Of a stretch of DNA of 64,000 bases, positions 35,754 through 46,572 are shown in pieces; the stretch's first letter is position 1, and every line of letters starts with the position of its first letter. The translations under genes were made by a program, and so were the position numbers. The stretch is from Mimosa pudica. Its lineage: Eukaryota; Streptophyta; Magnoliopsida; Fabales; Fabaceae. Under the pieces are notes generated by a model that was not told where the DNA came from, searched no databases, and was given only the letters and a program-made list of their open reading frames with translations. The stretch spans positions 756,501-820,500 of the forward strand of contig JAKELP010000018.1 in NCBI GenBank assembly GCA_029929735.1, in the 5' to 3' direction.

Positions 35754-36670
35754 TAGTGAATTTGGTTGGGAGTATATCCGGAAGTTTGGAACATAAATTA
35801 TCATTTTAAGGGCATATTGGAAATCATGTGTCCCATAATTGCCTTGTGTGTTTTTGTGTGTGGTAGATGTTATTGTCCTACAGCATGCAGAAGGCTTTGT
35901 TTGGACAACTATGCCCTGTTATTTAAACAGAAAGTGTGGAAGCGTTTTACCATATTTTCAAGGGCATATTGGAAATCATGTGTCCCATAATTTCAATCGT
36001 TTCTCACTCTACATGCACGCCAAACCATCTATATCTCTAAAGCATTGATAAGCTAAAAAAAATAAAAGTAACTATTCTTTTTTTAATAAAAAAGTAACTA
36101 TTGTAATAGTAATGTGATTCAGCATTATGGGACTAAATAAAAGCTAGTTTTTAAAGGGAAGCTTACAACAAAAATGTGGACCAACAAAAGTAACATCTTA
36201 AGAATTTCGTAACAGCGGCGCCACTTATATACGTAACCTCGTAATAATATGGATGCAAATAATATTTATCAATAAAGCTTTTCCTGTTTTTATTCCATTT
36301 GAATAATATTTTTCATAACAATTGATTGTAGAAAAATATTACTATACACACACATACGATAGTAGTTTTTCTTTATTCATAATTGTAGTGTTTCTAGGAA
36401 GTGCATATATTGGAGAATGATCTTCTTCCAAACAGGGGCAAATTAAAGTATCATACTTTAATAGCAAGCACTTTTTTCATTCCCAACTGATGAAATTATA
36501 AATATGCTTCTTGGCATAGCAGGTTTCATTTAGCCTTCCATGTAACTGGAATAATTATTTCAAACTAAAGTTGCTACATAAATAAAAAAGGAGAATTATT
36601 GAGTCATCACCAGGATATGTAAAATATAAGAAGTGATTTAGATTTATTGATTTCCAAGACTGCTTAGAGC
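35754..36670. other. SMO2 3' UTR and convergent intergenic
   Basis: The SMO2 3' UTR probably reaches past 35880. A direct repeat of the phrase AAGGGCATATTGGAAATCAT occurs at 35809 and 35958, suggesting a 149-base partial duplication in the UTR. No gene is seen after it. Confidence 0.5.
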
Positions 36671-37151
36671 TCACAAACCAAACACTGTAAATCCTCCATC
36701 AATGCAAATGATCTGTCCCGTTATGTATGAAGCTGATGGTAAACAAAGAAATGCCACCATAGAAGATACCTCGTCTGGCTCCCCAATCCGTTGCAAAGGT
36801 ATCCTATTGATGAAATTCTCACGTAGCTTTTCATCTTTGGAAAGCTACAATAAATAAATCTTAATAAGCCCCCTCGCTAGTTCACATATATAATTAGAAA
36901 TGAATTACACAACAACAAAATGAGAACATGCATAGTAAAGGATGGAATAAGATTCTTACATTTTCAATGAAACGTGTCCTAATAGGACCTGGTGCAATAC
37001 AATTGGTCCTTATATTGTCTTTTGCCCACTCACATGCCAAGTTCTAGGTTAGCTGATTCATTGCTCCTGCATGTCACATTTGTCTTAACCAAATTCTCCC
37101 GGACATTTATCATTTTGTTCCTATTCTTCATCATCAATCAAATAAAAGATA

Positions 37152-37395
37152 CTACCTCCGGTCCTAAATATAAGACCTGATTGATTTTTTTTTTTTGGAA
37201 AGGTTAAGGTTGTGAAATAGACTATTAAATCATGACATATTTGATATATTTTTAGACTATACATTATTTTATAGGTAAAATAAACTAATCTAAGGGAAAA
37301 AAATTAGATAAATCAATTTATAATTAACTTATTTTAATTTTTTATAGAATTTTCTAAAAAAGTCAATTAGGTCTTACATTTAGGACCGGAGGGAG
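37152..37395. mobile_element. Stowaway-like MITE, family B, in intron 3 of SDR copy 1
   Basis: Starts CTACCTCCGGTCCTAAATATAAG and ends with the inverse GGACCGGAGGGAG, with TA on both sides (37150-37151, 37396-37397). It lies 13 bases inside the intron donor of exon 3. The same intron in SDR copy 2 is about 250 bases shorter, so the insertion came after the gene duplication. Confidence 0.92.
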
Positions 37396-37726
37396 TACTA
37401 TTTATTACCTTTTGTTGCAGCATATATTGATGTTCCTTTTATGGCTGTTACCCCGGCAATGGATGATACAAAAACAATGCTTGCAGCTTTTGAAGCTCTT
37501 AGAAGAGGGTGTGCAAGTTGGCTTATATGGTAAGCTGATTCCAAATTTGTACTAATCAGAAATGAGAAATCTTCTGCTGTATAGTCTATGGTTGGTTTTC
37601 GTGTGTTTGTTCCAACATTGTTCACCTAATTCAAAGCATGATGAATATCACACACTAGTTCACTAGAAAATAGATTACAACATTAGAACCCAAAATATTT
37701 CGAACTTAAATATACCAAAAAATACC

Positions 37727-37752
37727 ATAGATAGATAGATAGATAGATAGAT
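37727..37752. repeat. (GATA)n microsatellite
   Basis: About six repeats of the tetranucleotide ATAG/GATA in intron 2 of SDR copy 1. Confidence 0.85.
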
Positions 37753-38136
37753 TAGTTAATCATTGAACATTCATGTTCCATTATGTTTAATGGTATATAA
37801 TTAATAATTTGGTACTCCATTAATCATGGTCAAGACAAAATTTGAGTTAGTCAATAAGTTACTGACAAGGATATTGAGTTTGCCGTGAAACACAGAGGAG
37901 ATTTTAGTTATAAGATCTTGTCTTTGTGCAGAGGACACCATATCGCAAACAGAACCAGTAACTTGAAATCCTTTAGCTTTCCATTGCTGCAAGCATTCAT
38001 TAAGTTCAGATTCATTCCTCGAGCAAGTGTGTACCATAGCTCCTAACTGTGCCAGTTCCTCCACAATAGCATACCTAATAATTGCATATGCACAATAATT
38101 ATTTTTATGAACAAATCAACATGAACATACACACAG

Positions 38137-38139
<3 letters not shown>

Positions 38140-38202
<63 letters not shown>
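38140..38202. repeat. (TA)n(GA)n compound microsatellite at splice donor
   Basis: A TA run (about 17 units) is joined to a GA run (about 13 units) that reaches the intron 1 donor of SDR copy 1. On the gene strand the donor reads GG/GTCTCTCTC, so the repeat itself supplies donor positions +1 onward. SDR copy 2 has only a short GA-rich tract here. Confidence 0.88.
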
Positions 38203-38204
<2 letters not shown>

Positions 38205-38352
38205 CGATTCCTTTAGTGCCACCAGTAACAAGAGCTGTCATGCCCTGAAGAGACCATCTTTTGCTATAGCTACTGCTTGCCTCTGCCATTTTCTGCCTTT
38301 CTTTTCTTCCTGTACTCCTACCACTTAATTTTTTCCCTTAATCTGTGCATCA

Positions 38353-38633
38353 TATACTCTCTCCGGTCACTAATATACACTAATATAAGAGTCAACATCC
38401 AAAAAAACGCTTCTTAAGATAACATGTGAATGTTAATTGGGTGCATGAATTTAATGTTCTTTTTCAATATTACCCATATTTATTATGATACTTTTAAGAG
38501 AGGGGAATACATAAGCATTAATAAATATGAAAGAGAGTTAGAGGCAAAGTAAAAAAAAACGTATTAAATGAGGAGAAAATGTGAGATGAGCTCTTATATT
38601 AGGGACCAAAACTATTCAAATTTTGGCTCTTAT
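38353..38633. mobile_element. Family A Stowaway-like MITE, joined to a second MITE
   Basis: Starts CTCTCTCCGGTCACTAATA and shares ACGCTTCTTAAGATAACATG, TTAGGGACC and CATTCAAATTTTGG... with family A. Its outer right end is replaced at about 38633 by the start of another MITE, which indicates insertion into the end of this copy. Left limit is approximate. Confidence 0.7.
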
Positions 38634-38946
38634 ACTCCCTCTGGTCCTATTTATAAGTCACCAACTACCCATATTATACAAACCAAGGAATGGTGGTTAG
38701 TGGCGGTTACATCATTAAATTGGTCTTGTTTTATTTTTCATTTCCATCTTTGCCCCCTCACATATATTAAATGAGTCATAATGAGGCAAGCAAAAGTAAA
38801 TGTATAGATCTCTTTTTTCAATGACATGAGCATATTTGGAAAACTTTAATTAATGAGTTAGTTAGTGGTTGTTGGCGACTTATATTAAGGACCGGCGGTT
38901 GGCAACTTATAAACTTTAATTAGGGAGTATTAGGGATTGAAGGGAG
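38634..38946. mobile_element. Second Stowaway-like MITE nested at the end of the first
   Basis: Starts TACTCCCTCTGGTCCTATTT and ends near GAAGGGAGTATA, with inner arms TATAAGTCACCAACTACC and the inverse GGCGACTTATATTAAGGACC. The right end seems doubled. Boundaries are approximate. Confidence 0.6.
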
Positions 38947-39902
38947 TATATGGTATAATGATCGCAGAGGGGCTCTTGCATCGTGAGCCCCACAAATATC
39001 TTATCCGTTCGTTTGGCAATTGTGATTTAAGGGGTATTAATGTGAGGCTTTGGAAAAATCAAAAGTTAAACACGCGTTGGCCTGGCTTTGACTGTTTGAC
39101 AAGGTTGATTATATATGTCCAAAATGATGTTGGACAGCTCAATGAACCACATTTATTTCTTTTATATACAGGCTCTTTCTTCTCTTGTCTTTTGTATGAC
39201 GTGATTACAAGAGACGCTATACATTTCCACCCCTTATTAAGCCGTATATATATATATATACGAAATCTTCCCGTTTGTTCAAATTTCAGCCGGTTGCATG
39301 TGTTAAAATTTACACACATTATGGTTAGAACGTAAGTCATACAATGTTAATATTTTTTGAATTGAAATACAATGTTAATTGAATAGTGGGATTCATGAAG
39401 CTCTCCAATTTTGATTTAAATGAATAGTCATCTAAACGAATCCTACCATCCATCTCTCTCTCTATCTATCTCTATATGTGTGTATAGCTCTATGACTTAT
39501 AAGTTATAAAAGTTTATCATAAGTTCGGTAAATTAATAAGTGTGAAGAAATATAATCATATATTAATATAATATGATTTCAAATTTCATGTAATAATTTT
39601 GACACTTCACCATTCCCTCCCTCTATAGGTGATTCCACGTGGATATTTATTTTTGTTGCTGCTATGAGAAATTACTGTGTGAACCTAATGCAACACGTTA
39701 TTTATGGTATCGGACAATAACAACTAAACATGTAAGGTCTTATATGAAGTTTTAAATTTGACATGACATCATGAAAATATTAACTAACTAATGACAATAT
39801 TTTTTTCATTCTGCAAAATAAAAAACATAGAAAATCCTCCATTGATATTATAACATATTATGTAACATGAGGAATTTTTTTATTTCAAAGACTGTCCAAT
39901 GC
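38947..39902. other. Intergenic between the two SDR genes
   Basis: No coding signal. Contains short TA and CTCTAT runs near 39245 and 39455. The right-most part is the 3' flank of SDR copy 2. Confidence 0.4.
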
Positions 39903-41215
39903 TCACAAACCAAAAACTGTAAATCCTCCATCAATGCAAATGATCTGTCCAGTTATGTACGAGGCTGTTGGTAAACAAAGAAATGCCACCATAGAAGAAA
40001 CCTCGTCTGGCTCTCCAATCCGTTGCAAAGGTATCCTTTTGTAAAAATCCTCACGATTCTTTTCAACTTCGAAGAACTACAATAATATAAATATTAATAA
40101 GCTCCGCCCTAGGTCACATACAGAAATTACATAATAACAAAATGAGAACATGCATAATAAAGGATGGAATATAATTTTTACATTTTCACTGAGGCGTGTC
40201 ATAATGGCACCTGGTGCAATACAATTAGTCCTTATATTGTCCTTTGCCCACTCACATGCCAAGTTCTTGGTTAGCTGATTCATTCCTCCTGCATGTCACA
40301 TTTCTCTTAATCAAATTCTCCCTCCCGATTATCTTTTTGTTCCTCTTCTTCACCATTAATCAAATAAAAGAGATTAATTACCTTTTGCTGCAGCATATAT
40401 TGATGTCCCGTTTATAGCTGTGACCCCAGCAATGGAGGATACAAAAACAATGCTTCCAGCTTTTGAAGCTTTTAGAAGAGGGTGTGCGAGTTGGCTTATA
40501 TGGTAAGCTGATTCCAAATTTGTACTTATCAGAAATGAGAAATCTTCCAATGTATAGTCGAGGGTTGGTTTTGCTATATCTGTTCCCACATTGTTCACCT
40601 AATTCAAATTAAAGCATGATAAATATCACACACTAGATTATCATAAATTAGATAACAACATTAGGACCCAAAATTTTTCAAACTTATGTCTACAAAAAAA
40701 TTACATATATAAAAAGATAAATCAGTTAATCAAGTATTAGTAATGTTCCATTACATTTTATGGTATAATATTTAGTATTAACCATGGTGAAGCCAAAATT
40801 TATGAGTTAGTTAATAAGTTACTGACAAGGACATTGAGTTTGCCATGAAACACAGAGGAGACTTTAGTTATAAGATCTTGTCTTTGTGTAGAGGACACCA
40901 TGTCACAAACAGAACCAGTAACTTGAAATCCCTTAGCATTCCATCGCTGCAAGCATTCATTAAGCTCAGATTCATTCCTAGAGCAAGTGTGTACCATGGC
41001 TCCTAACTGTGCCAGTTCCTCCACAATAGCATACCTAATAATTGCATATATGCACAATAATATTCTAATGAATAGATCAACAAGAATGCACACATAGAGA
41101 GTGAAAGAGAAAGAAAGAGAGAGAGAAACCCTATTCCTTTGGTGCCACCAGTAACAAGAGCCGTCATGCCCTGAAGAGACCATCTTTTATTATAGCTAGT
41201 GTTTGTCTCTGCCAT
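39903..41215 (-). CDS. Tropinone reductase-like short-chain dehydrogenase, copy 2 (intact)
   Basis: Five exons keep phase: 41215-41130, 41034-40827, 40598-40382, 40288-40182 and 40076-39903, giving 263 residues, normal for the family. The NADP-binding TGGTKGIG is at 22-29, NNVG at 100-103, and the catalytic set is Ser153, Tyr166 and Lys170 (YAAAK). The C-terminal block ends ICIDGGFTVFGL, typical of plant tropinone reductase homologues (Arabidopsis SAG13 and At2g29150-370 group). The true substrate of such proteins is seldom a tropane; small carbonyls are likely. The protein shares about nine in ten residues with copy 1, so the pair is a recent tandem duplication. The splice donor of intron 1, GG/GTTTCTC, is unusual but is shared by position with copy 1. 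Confidence 0.92.
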
Positions 41216-42745
41216 TTCAATTTCTGCCTTACGTGCTTTTCTCTCTCTCTATTCCTTCCACTTAGTTTTCACTTGTTAGTCTACTTGATATGATATAAAC
41301 ATTCCAGAGGGGTTCTTATATCTCATCCATTGGTTTCGTACATGTAATTTAATGTGCATGCGCAGGCATTGTGGTCATTTTATTAGTCCCGACGGATAAT
41401 TACTTGGATGTTACAGATACAGGAAAAATCGTAAATTTGACACGTGTTGGATATGATTATAATGATGTTGGACAGCACAATGAACCGTTTTTGTTTGTTT
41501 GTTTGTTTTAGACAAGTTCTTTCTTCACGTCTTTTCTTTTGATATGCCCGTTAGAGACACTTAAACTTGTTCCATACTAAGTCGTATATGAATTCCAAAA
41601 AAGTTATTAGACGTGTATTAAATGAAAGGGAAAAAAAATTATGTTTGCCATATTCCCATGAATGCAGATGTTGATACCTCACCTTGAATTTCCCTCTAAA
41701 CTAGGGGCTTCCACGTGGATATTTTAGTCGTTGCTATATATACGTCTGTGTCAGGTAAGGTTGGCAAATTAAAACCCACGACCTTTTCCAGCTGCAAACT
41801 CTGCACTAACTCGGGCTTGTTTCCTTCCCGTGTGTGTATAATAGTTTCTCCTACATTACCTTACATTATATATATCCAGCCGAACCAATTTCAGTGTTTG
41901 TCACTATATAAAGATGATTAGTAGAGTATGCTCATACACAATGAACTGTCTAAATGTAATTTAGATGGTACAGATTTAATATTTTTGAATTTTTTATTTC
42001 TAAATGACAATTATTTTGGTGGATATTAAAATAGAGATAATCTCTTAAGTATCATTTAATTTTATCAAATAAATATAGATTCCATTTGAAAATTGTACAA
42101 CTTAGAATATTAAATTTGGGCCACTTAGATTAGTTATGGATAATTTAGAGTGAACATGCGCCATGTACTCATCTATGCAATCAACTCCATCCCAAGCCAA
42201 CTATTAGCTAGTTGGGACCCGTTTTTGTGCTAGTTGAAAAGATGAGTAGAGAATTTTACCTCCACTGTACTCTAGATCGTTCATATAAAAATCTCAATAT
42301 ATAGTCTAAATTGAATATTTTTGAGCTTGTGGTTTTTAAATGAAGAATATGTCTTTTTTACGAAGTGATAGTTAAGACATTATTTTCATTAATTGTCTTG
42401 TGAAAATCACAAACTTAAAAATATTAAATAGTTCGTAATATTGAATCTGCCATTAGATTCAATCTCGATGATTGAGAATGTAGAGGCACCTTTCTGACCA
42501 CCAATTCAACCAAAATGGTTCCCAGCTATAGTTCTTTGTCCATGACAACTTGACCCAATCATTTGGTTCTTTCCTTCACGAGATCCAACAAGAAGTAGCT
42601 CCACATTTTCTCTCCCTTCCTTTTCCCCTCTCTACTTGATTGAAGGAAGATGTATATGGCTAATTTTTTGAGAAAATTGCACTTGGGTCCCAAATAAAAA
42701 AAATTTAATTTTAAATAGGTCCTAAGAAGTTGTTAATGACTACTA
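41216..42745. other. Upstream region of SDR copy 2, intergenic
   Basis: No gene found. An echo of the sequence before copy 1 occurs here: AATGATGTTGGACAGC with GAACCG/GAACCA at 41461 and at 39123, and CCACGTGGATATTT at 41711 and 39636. So the tandem duplication included about 0.5-1 kb of upstream DNA. Confidence 0.5.
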
Positions 42746-43032
42746 CTCCCTCCGGTCCCTAATGTAAGAGCTAGCCGTCAAAAAAACGCTTCTTAAGAAA
42801 ACATGTGAATGTTAGTTGGGTGTCTAGAGTTAATGCTTCTTTTCCAAAATTGCCCATATTTATTATGGTACTTTTAAAAGAGAGAAATACATAAGCATTA
42901 ATAAATATGAAAGAGAGTTAGGGGTAAAGTAGGAAAAAATGCATTAAATGAGGAGAGAATATAGGGTGAGCTCTTACATTAGGGACCAAAATCATTCAAA
43001 TTTTGGGCTCTTACATTAGGGACCAGAGGGAA
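42746..43032. mobile_element. Stowaway-like MITE, family A
   Basis: Starts CTCCCTCCGGTCCCTAATG after TA (42744-42745), has the same 287-base length and doubled right end as the copy at 9377, and is followed by TA (43033-43034). The close match over the full length suggests recent activity of this subfamily. Confidence 0.9.
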
Positions 43033-44319
43033 TATTAACAATTGCAATTGTTTTCATAAACAAGTGGTAACAACTTCTTAGGATTTCTTTGAATTAAATC
43101 TTGTATTTGAGACCTAGGTGCAATTATCCCTAATTTTTTTGACAGGAACAATTAAATACAATCACACACCTACCAAAAGTCGAACTTTTGTCCTCTCCCC
43201 GGTAGGGAGGGGTGTGATGTCATTGTGACCAAAAGTCATGAGCTAATTATAAACTAGAAAACATGACCCAAATGTAAATATTTATATTTATGTAAAAATC
43301 ATATTTATATAATTAATATAGATTCCTTAAAATCCATTATATGTCGAGTTCTCCAATTATAAATGGCCATATGTCCTTTTTTTTCTTTTCTTGTATATGA
43401 GTTTATAGTTAAATGACATTATTTGAAAAATAAGATGCAAGGCTTAAACTTTGGATTTTATTTCTGCCTGACTAATTTAGGTAGCCATAACATTATCCAT
43501 ATTTGCATGTAATTAAAAACTAATAACGACGACTGCCGTCTTATTATAAACTAACCTTTAGCCTCAATTTATGGTCATTTACAGCGGATATCCCCATGAA
43601 TACAACCTTAATCATGTGGGGTCATTGGAAAATTCTCTGCACAAATTAAAAATGTGTGGCTATTTTATATATTATCTATTTCCAAGGTTTATTAATTTTT
43701 ATTATCAATTTTTCATTGTCGCCAAATGGGGTCGTCTTAAGAATTTCGTGATTATAAAGACCACCTTTTCCGTCTTTGCTTATTCTATTTTCTCATCAAT
43801 ATTTTAATTCCCCACGCTGAACTTAGTTTTACGTTAGCTTAGTGACTCGAAGAGTATCAACTTTTTTGACTCTTCTGTGTCTGTCTCCCAATGGATTATT
43901 ATAGAGATAGCACGCCCCAAGATAACTCTCATGATAGTGAAGTGTGAAGAAATGAAACATTTAACGACAAACTGTGTAGTTAAACAAGCTAACCCATAGG
44001 GGCAAAAAACTAAATAATTAACTGAGGTCAAAGCATAACATTAATTATAGTAATTAATTAATAATTAATTAATACCATAAAAACATGACCAACTAGGTCT
44101 CGCTCTTATATAGTTGGATACAACTGATGAAGCTACCGTCTACCGCAAGTTACATGCCAGAAGAAGGCAGGCCTTGCACGGTTGCACCCCTATTATTCTA
44201 TAAGTTGCTATGTGTATGCATGCAACTATGTAAGTATATATAGTGACATCAACTAAGTGGATATATAGTTGACTAACCCTCTTGGCTTCATAAGCGCAAA
44301 TTAATAGTTTGAGATATTA
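43033..44319. other. Intergenic before the zinc finger gene
   Basis: No gene seen. Two TATA-like stretches (TATATATAG near 44236 and ATATATAG near 44260) lie 50-90 bases upstream of the zinc finger start and are likely core promoter. Confidence 0.4.
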
Positions 44320-44796
44320 ATGGAGAGTGAAGATCATAAGGAAACATCACCGTCAGAAACAAAAGCAAGTGATGGCGAACAAGGAGCAAGTCAAGTGACA
44401 AGGTCGTATGAGTGCACCTTTTGTAAAAGGGGATTCTCTAATGCACAAGCATTGGGAGGACACATGAATATTCATAGGAAAAATAAAGCCAAGATGAAGC
44501 AATCTTCCAACCAAGCTCAAGATCATCGTCATTGTCGTCATCACACATCTTTGGATGTTCATAGTAATAAGGTTGAAGACAAAACCAGAGAAGAAACCTC
44601 CCAACTTCGCATGAAGCAGCTTCCTTTATTTGCAGAAACACCTAGTGGCGAAACACAAAAGTTAGAAGACTTTGGTGATATTCATGATGGAGGAATTTCT
44701 GAAGAATTGAAGGGTTCGTCATCGGATTTAGACCTTGAACTAAGGCTAGGGCCTGATCCACCCTCTCCCAATATTAGTATCCGTAAATTCTTTTGA
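44320..44796 (+). CDS. C2H2 zinc finger transcriptional repressor, SUPERMAN/TAC1-like
   Basis: A single exon of 158 residues with one C2H2 finger: C32, C35, H48 and H52 in YECTFCKRGFSNAQALGGHM. It carries the plant-only QALGGH motif that sets DNA contact. A basic stretch NIHRKNKAKMK follows. Near the C-terminus is an EAR repression motif, LDLELRL (137-143). One finger plus C-terminal EAR and no intron is the layout of the SUPERMAN class; the flanking residues are most like TAC1-type proteins as I recall them. It is likely a nuclear repressor in development. Exact orthology is not certain. Confidence 0.9.
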   Translation: MESEDHKETSPSETKASDGEQGASQVTRSYECTFCKRGFSNAQALGGHMNIHRKNKAKMKQSSNQAQDHRHCRHHTSLDVHSNKVEDKTREETSQLRMKQLPLFAETPSGETQKLEDFGDIHDGGISEELKGSSSDLDLELRLGPDPPSPNISIRKFF

Positions 44797-45332
44797 TCTC
44801 TATACACAAATCTACACATACATGCCTTTAGTTCTTCCCCTAATTTTTGTTTATTATCAATAAATATCGTCCTTTTTAAATCGATCACCATATTATATTG
44901 ATTTGTATTGTACAATATTTGTCCTTTTTTGTGCACGATCAGTTTCATTACAACTTTACTTTTAACACTGAATTTTCTTAGTATACCAACTACCTAGAAG
45001 GTGCACCCTAGCTTAGAATTCGAGCAATGAATCGGATCATTTCATGTACAATTTATCATAGATTTTCTTTTTCACATAATGTACTTACTTTATTTAAATC
45101 GGCATATTATTTGTCCTCTTTTTTCTAAGTGTGTAAGGGTACCATTTGACGGGGGATCAAAGTTACACATAATTTACACCGTGGAGACTCAGTTGAGTGA
45201 CATCAAGTTATAAGTACTTTGTATGCTCAAAAGAATGTTACAAGTACTCTGTCATTTGTCCAGTGAAAGTATTATTTTTTGTACAATAAAATTAATTCAT
45301 ATATACTTAATTTTTTAGATGCATGCTTCTTC
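44797..45332. other. Zinc finger 3' UTR and intergenic
   Basis: The 3' UTR likely ends near AATAAATAT at 44861. No further gene. Confidence 0.4.
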
Positions 45333-45575
45333 CTAGATGAAATCCTCAATATTTTGGTAGTGAGAAAGAAAGTAAAGAATTAGAAATGGAAATGGTATGA
45401 GATGGAAAGTAGAGGTAATGATGAAAAAGTAAAGTTTGTGGGTCCCAGAAAAAGTGTGAAATGGAGAGAGAAAATTTGTGGGTCCCGAATATATGTAAAT
45501 GATCATAGTACCCCTCAACTTTTCAATTATTTTCCAATCACTTTCTTTACTTTCTAACAACCAAACGAAGCCATA
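45333..45575. mobile_element. MITE-like dispersed repeat, copy 1 (AACCAAAC terminus)
   Basis: Shares most of its length with 48232-48450: AAAGAATTAGAAATGGAAA, AAGTTTGTGGGTCCC, ATATATGTAAATGA and a final AACCAAAC. It lacks coding capacity. The left terminus is less clear than in copy 2. Confidence 0.65.
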
Positions 45576-45798
45576 AATTGAAAAAGAATATGGCAGAATT
45601 CGGGGATAAATGCAAAGGGTGTGTGTGTGTCAGTGTGTGTGTAATTTTTCTCTATTTTCCGTTCTAATTAATTCTATAAAAACTTAAAACAAAAAAGTTC
45701 AAACACATTCTCTCTACGATATGAGGACGTCCTCAAAAAATTTAAGTGAAGGGAAGACATGAAAAACCTTGAAAACATGAATTTCAAGAAATAAAGTA

Positions 45799-46041
45799 CT
45801 CTCTCCGTTCCTAAATATAAGACCACTTTGGTTAATTTGGGGAGATTGAGGAAGACAATAAAATTGCATGATCTTCTAAAAATCTCCTCAATTACTTAAC
45901 TTTAAAAGGAGGAGGGGTTTCAATGAAAAGAGGGAGTATAAAGGTAGTTTGGACAAAACTTGAGATAAAATAGGAAGTGATCTTATATTTAGGAACTTAT
46001 CCACTTCCCCAAAGTGATCTTATATTTAGGAACGGAGGGAG
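45799..46041. mobile_element. Stowaway-like MITE, family B
   Basis: Starts CTCTCTCCGTTCCTAAATATA after TA (45797-45798) and ends TTAGGAACGGAGGGAG before TA. Its right side has a doubled ATTTAGGAAC block. Confidence 0.88.
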
Positions 46042-46335
46042 TAAATTAGAAGCATCGCCAAGGCCTTGAGAATTAAGAAAGGATATCATGCATGGTTCTG
46101 AATATCCAATCCTCATTCTATTCCATATATATGGAATTAGAGGATCCATAAATTCATGAACTTCTGCACCATTTTCAACTGCTTACGTCGTTAAAAGCTA
46201 AAGAATGTTTTCTCGATGGGAGCTAGAAAACTGAACCTATATGATAACAACGTACGTACGCAACAAAGTAACTTGCTTTATGGCCTATTTAATTTATTTT
46301 GTGACATCTAAACTTGAGTTATTGCAAGTAATATA

Positions 46336-46572
46336 CTCCCTCCGGTCCTAAATATAAAACCTAATTGACTTTTTTAGAAAATCCTATAAAAAACAAAATA
46401 AATTAATTACAAATTGATTTACCTAATTTTTTCTCTTAGATTAGTTTATTTTACCTATAAACTAATGTATAATCTAAAAATATATCAAATATGCCATGAT
46501 TAATAGCCTATTTCACAACATTAACCTCTATAAAAAAAAGTCAATTAGGTCTTATATTTAGAACCAAAGTAG
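46336..46572. mobile_element. Stowaway-like MITE, family B
   Basis: Starts CTCCCTCCGGTCCTAAATAT after TA (46334-46335) and ends TTTAGAACCAAAGTAG before TA. It is close to the SDR intron copy at 37152, in the opposite orientation. Confidence 0.88.

Larger units (their letters stand above)
36671..38289 (-). pseudogene. Tropinone reductase-like SDR, copy 1, with premature stop
   Basis: Five exons can be matched one for one with the intact neighbour: 38289-38204, 38074-37867, 37625-37409, 37066-36960 and 36844-36671. Total length is 264 codons, the same as copy 2. Motifs TGGTKGIG, NNVG and the Ser-Tyr-Lys set (SSIAG, YAATK) are still present. In exon 4 the codon at 37046-37044 is TAG, where copy 2 has AAG (QLTKNLACEWA), so translation would stop after about 178 residues and lose the substrate-binding end. 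No other lesion is seen. Intron 3 carries a 244-base MITE absent from copy 2. Intron 1 is a CT/TA microsatellite that begins at the splice donor. A read-through or sequencing error cannot be excluded. Confidence 0.8.

Noticed and set aside
43140..43240. Possible second SINE or tRNA-like fragment (GTCGAACTTTTGTCCTC)
   Set aside because: Only a weak B-box-like phrase; no A box or stem structure could be found.
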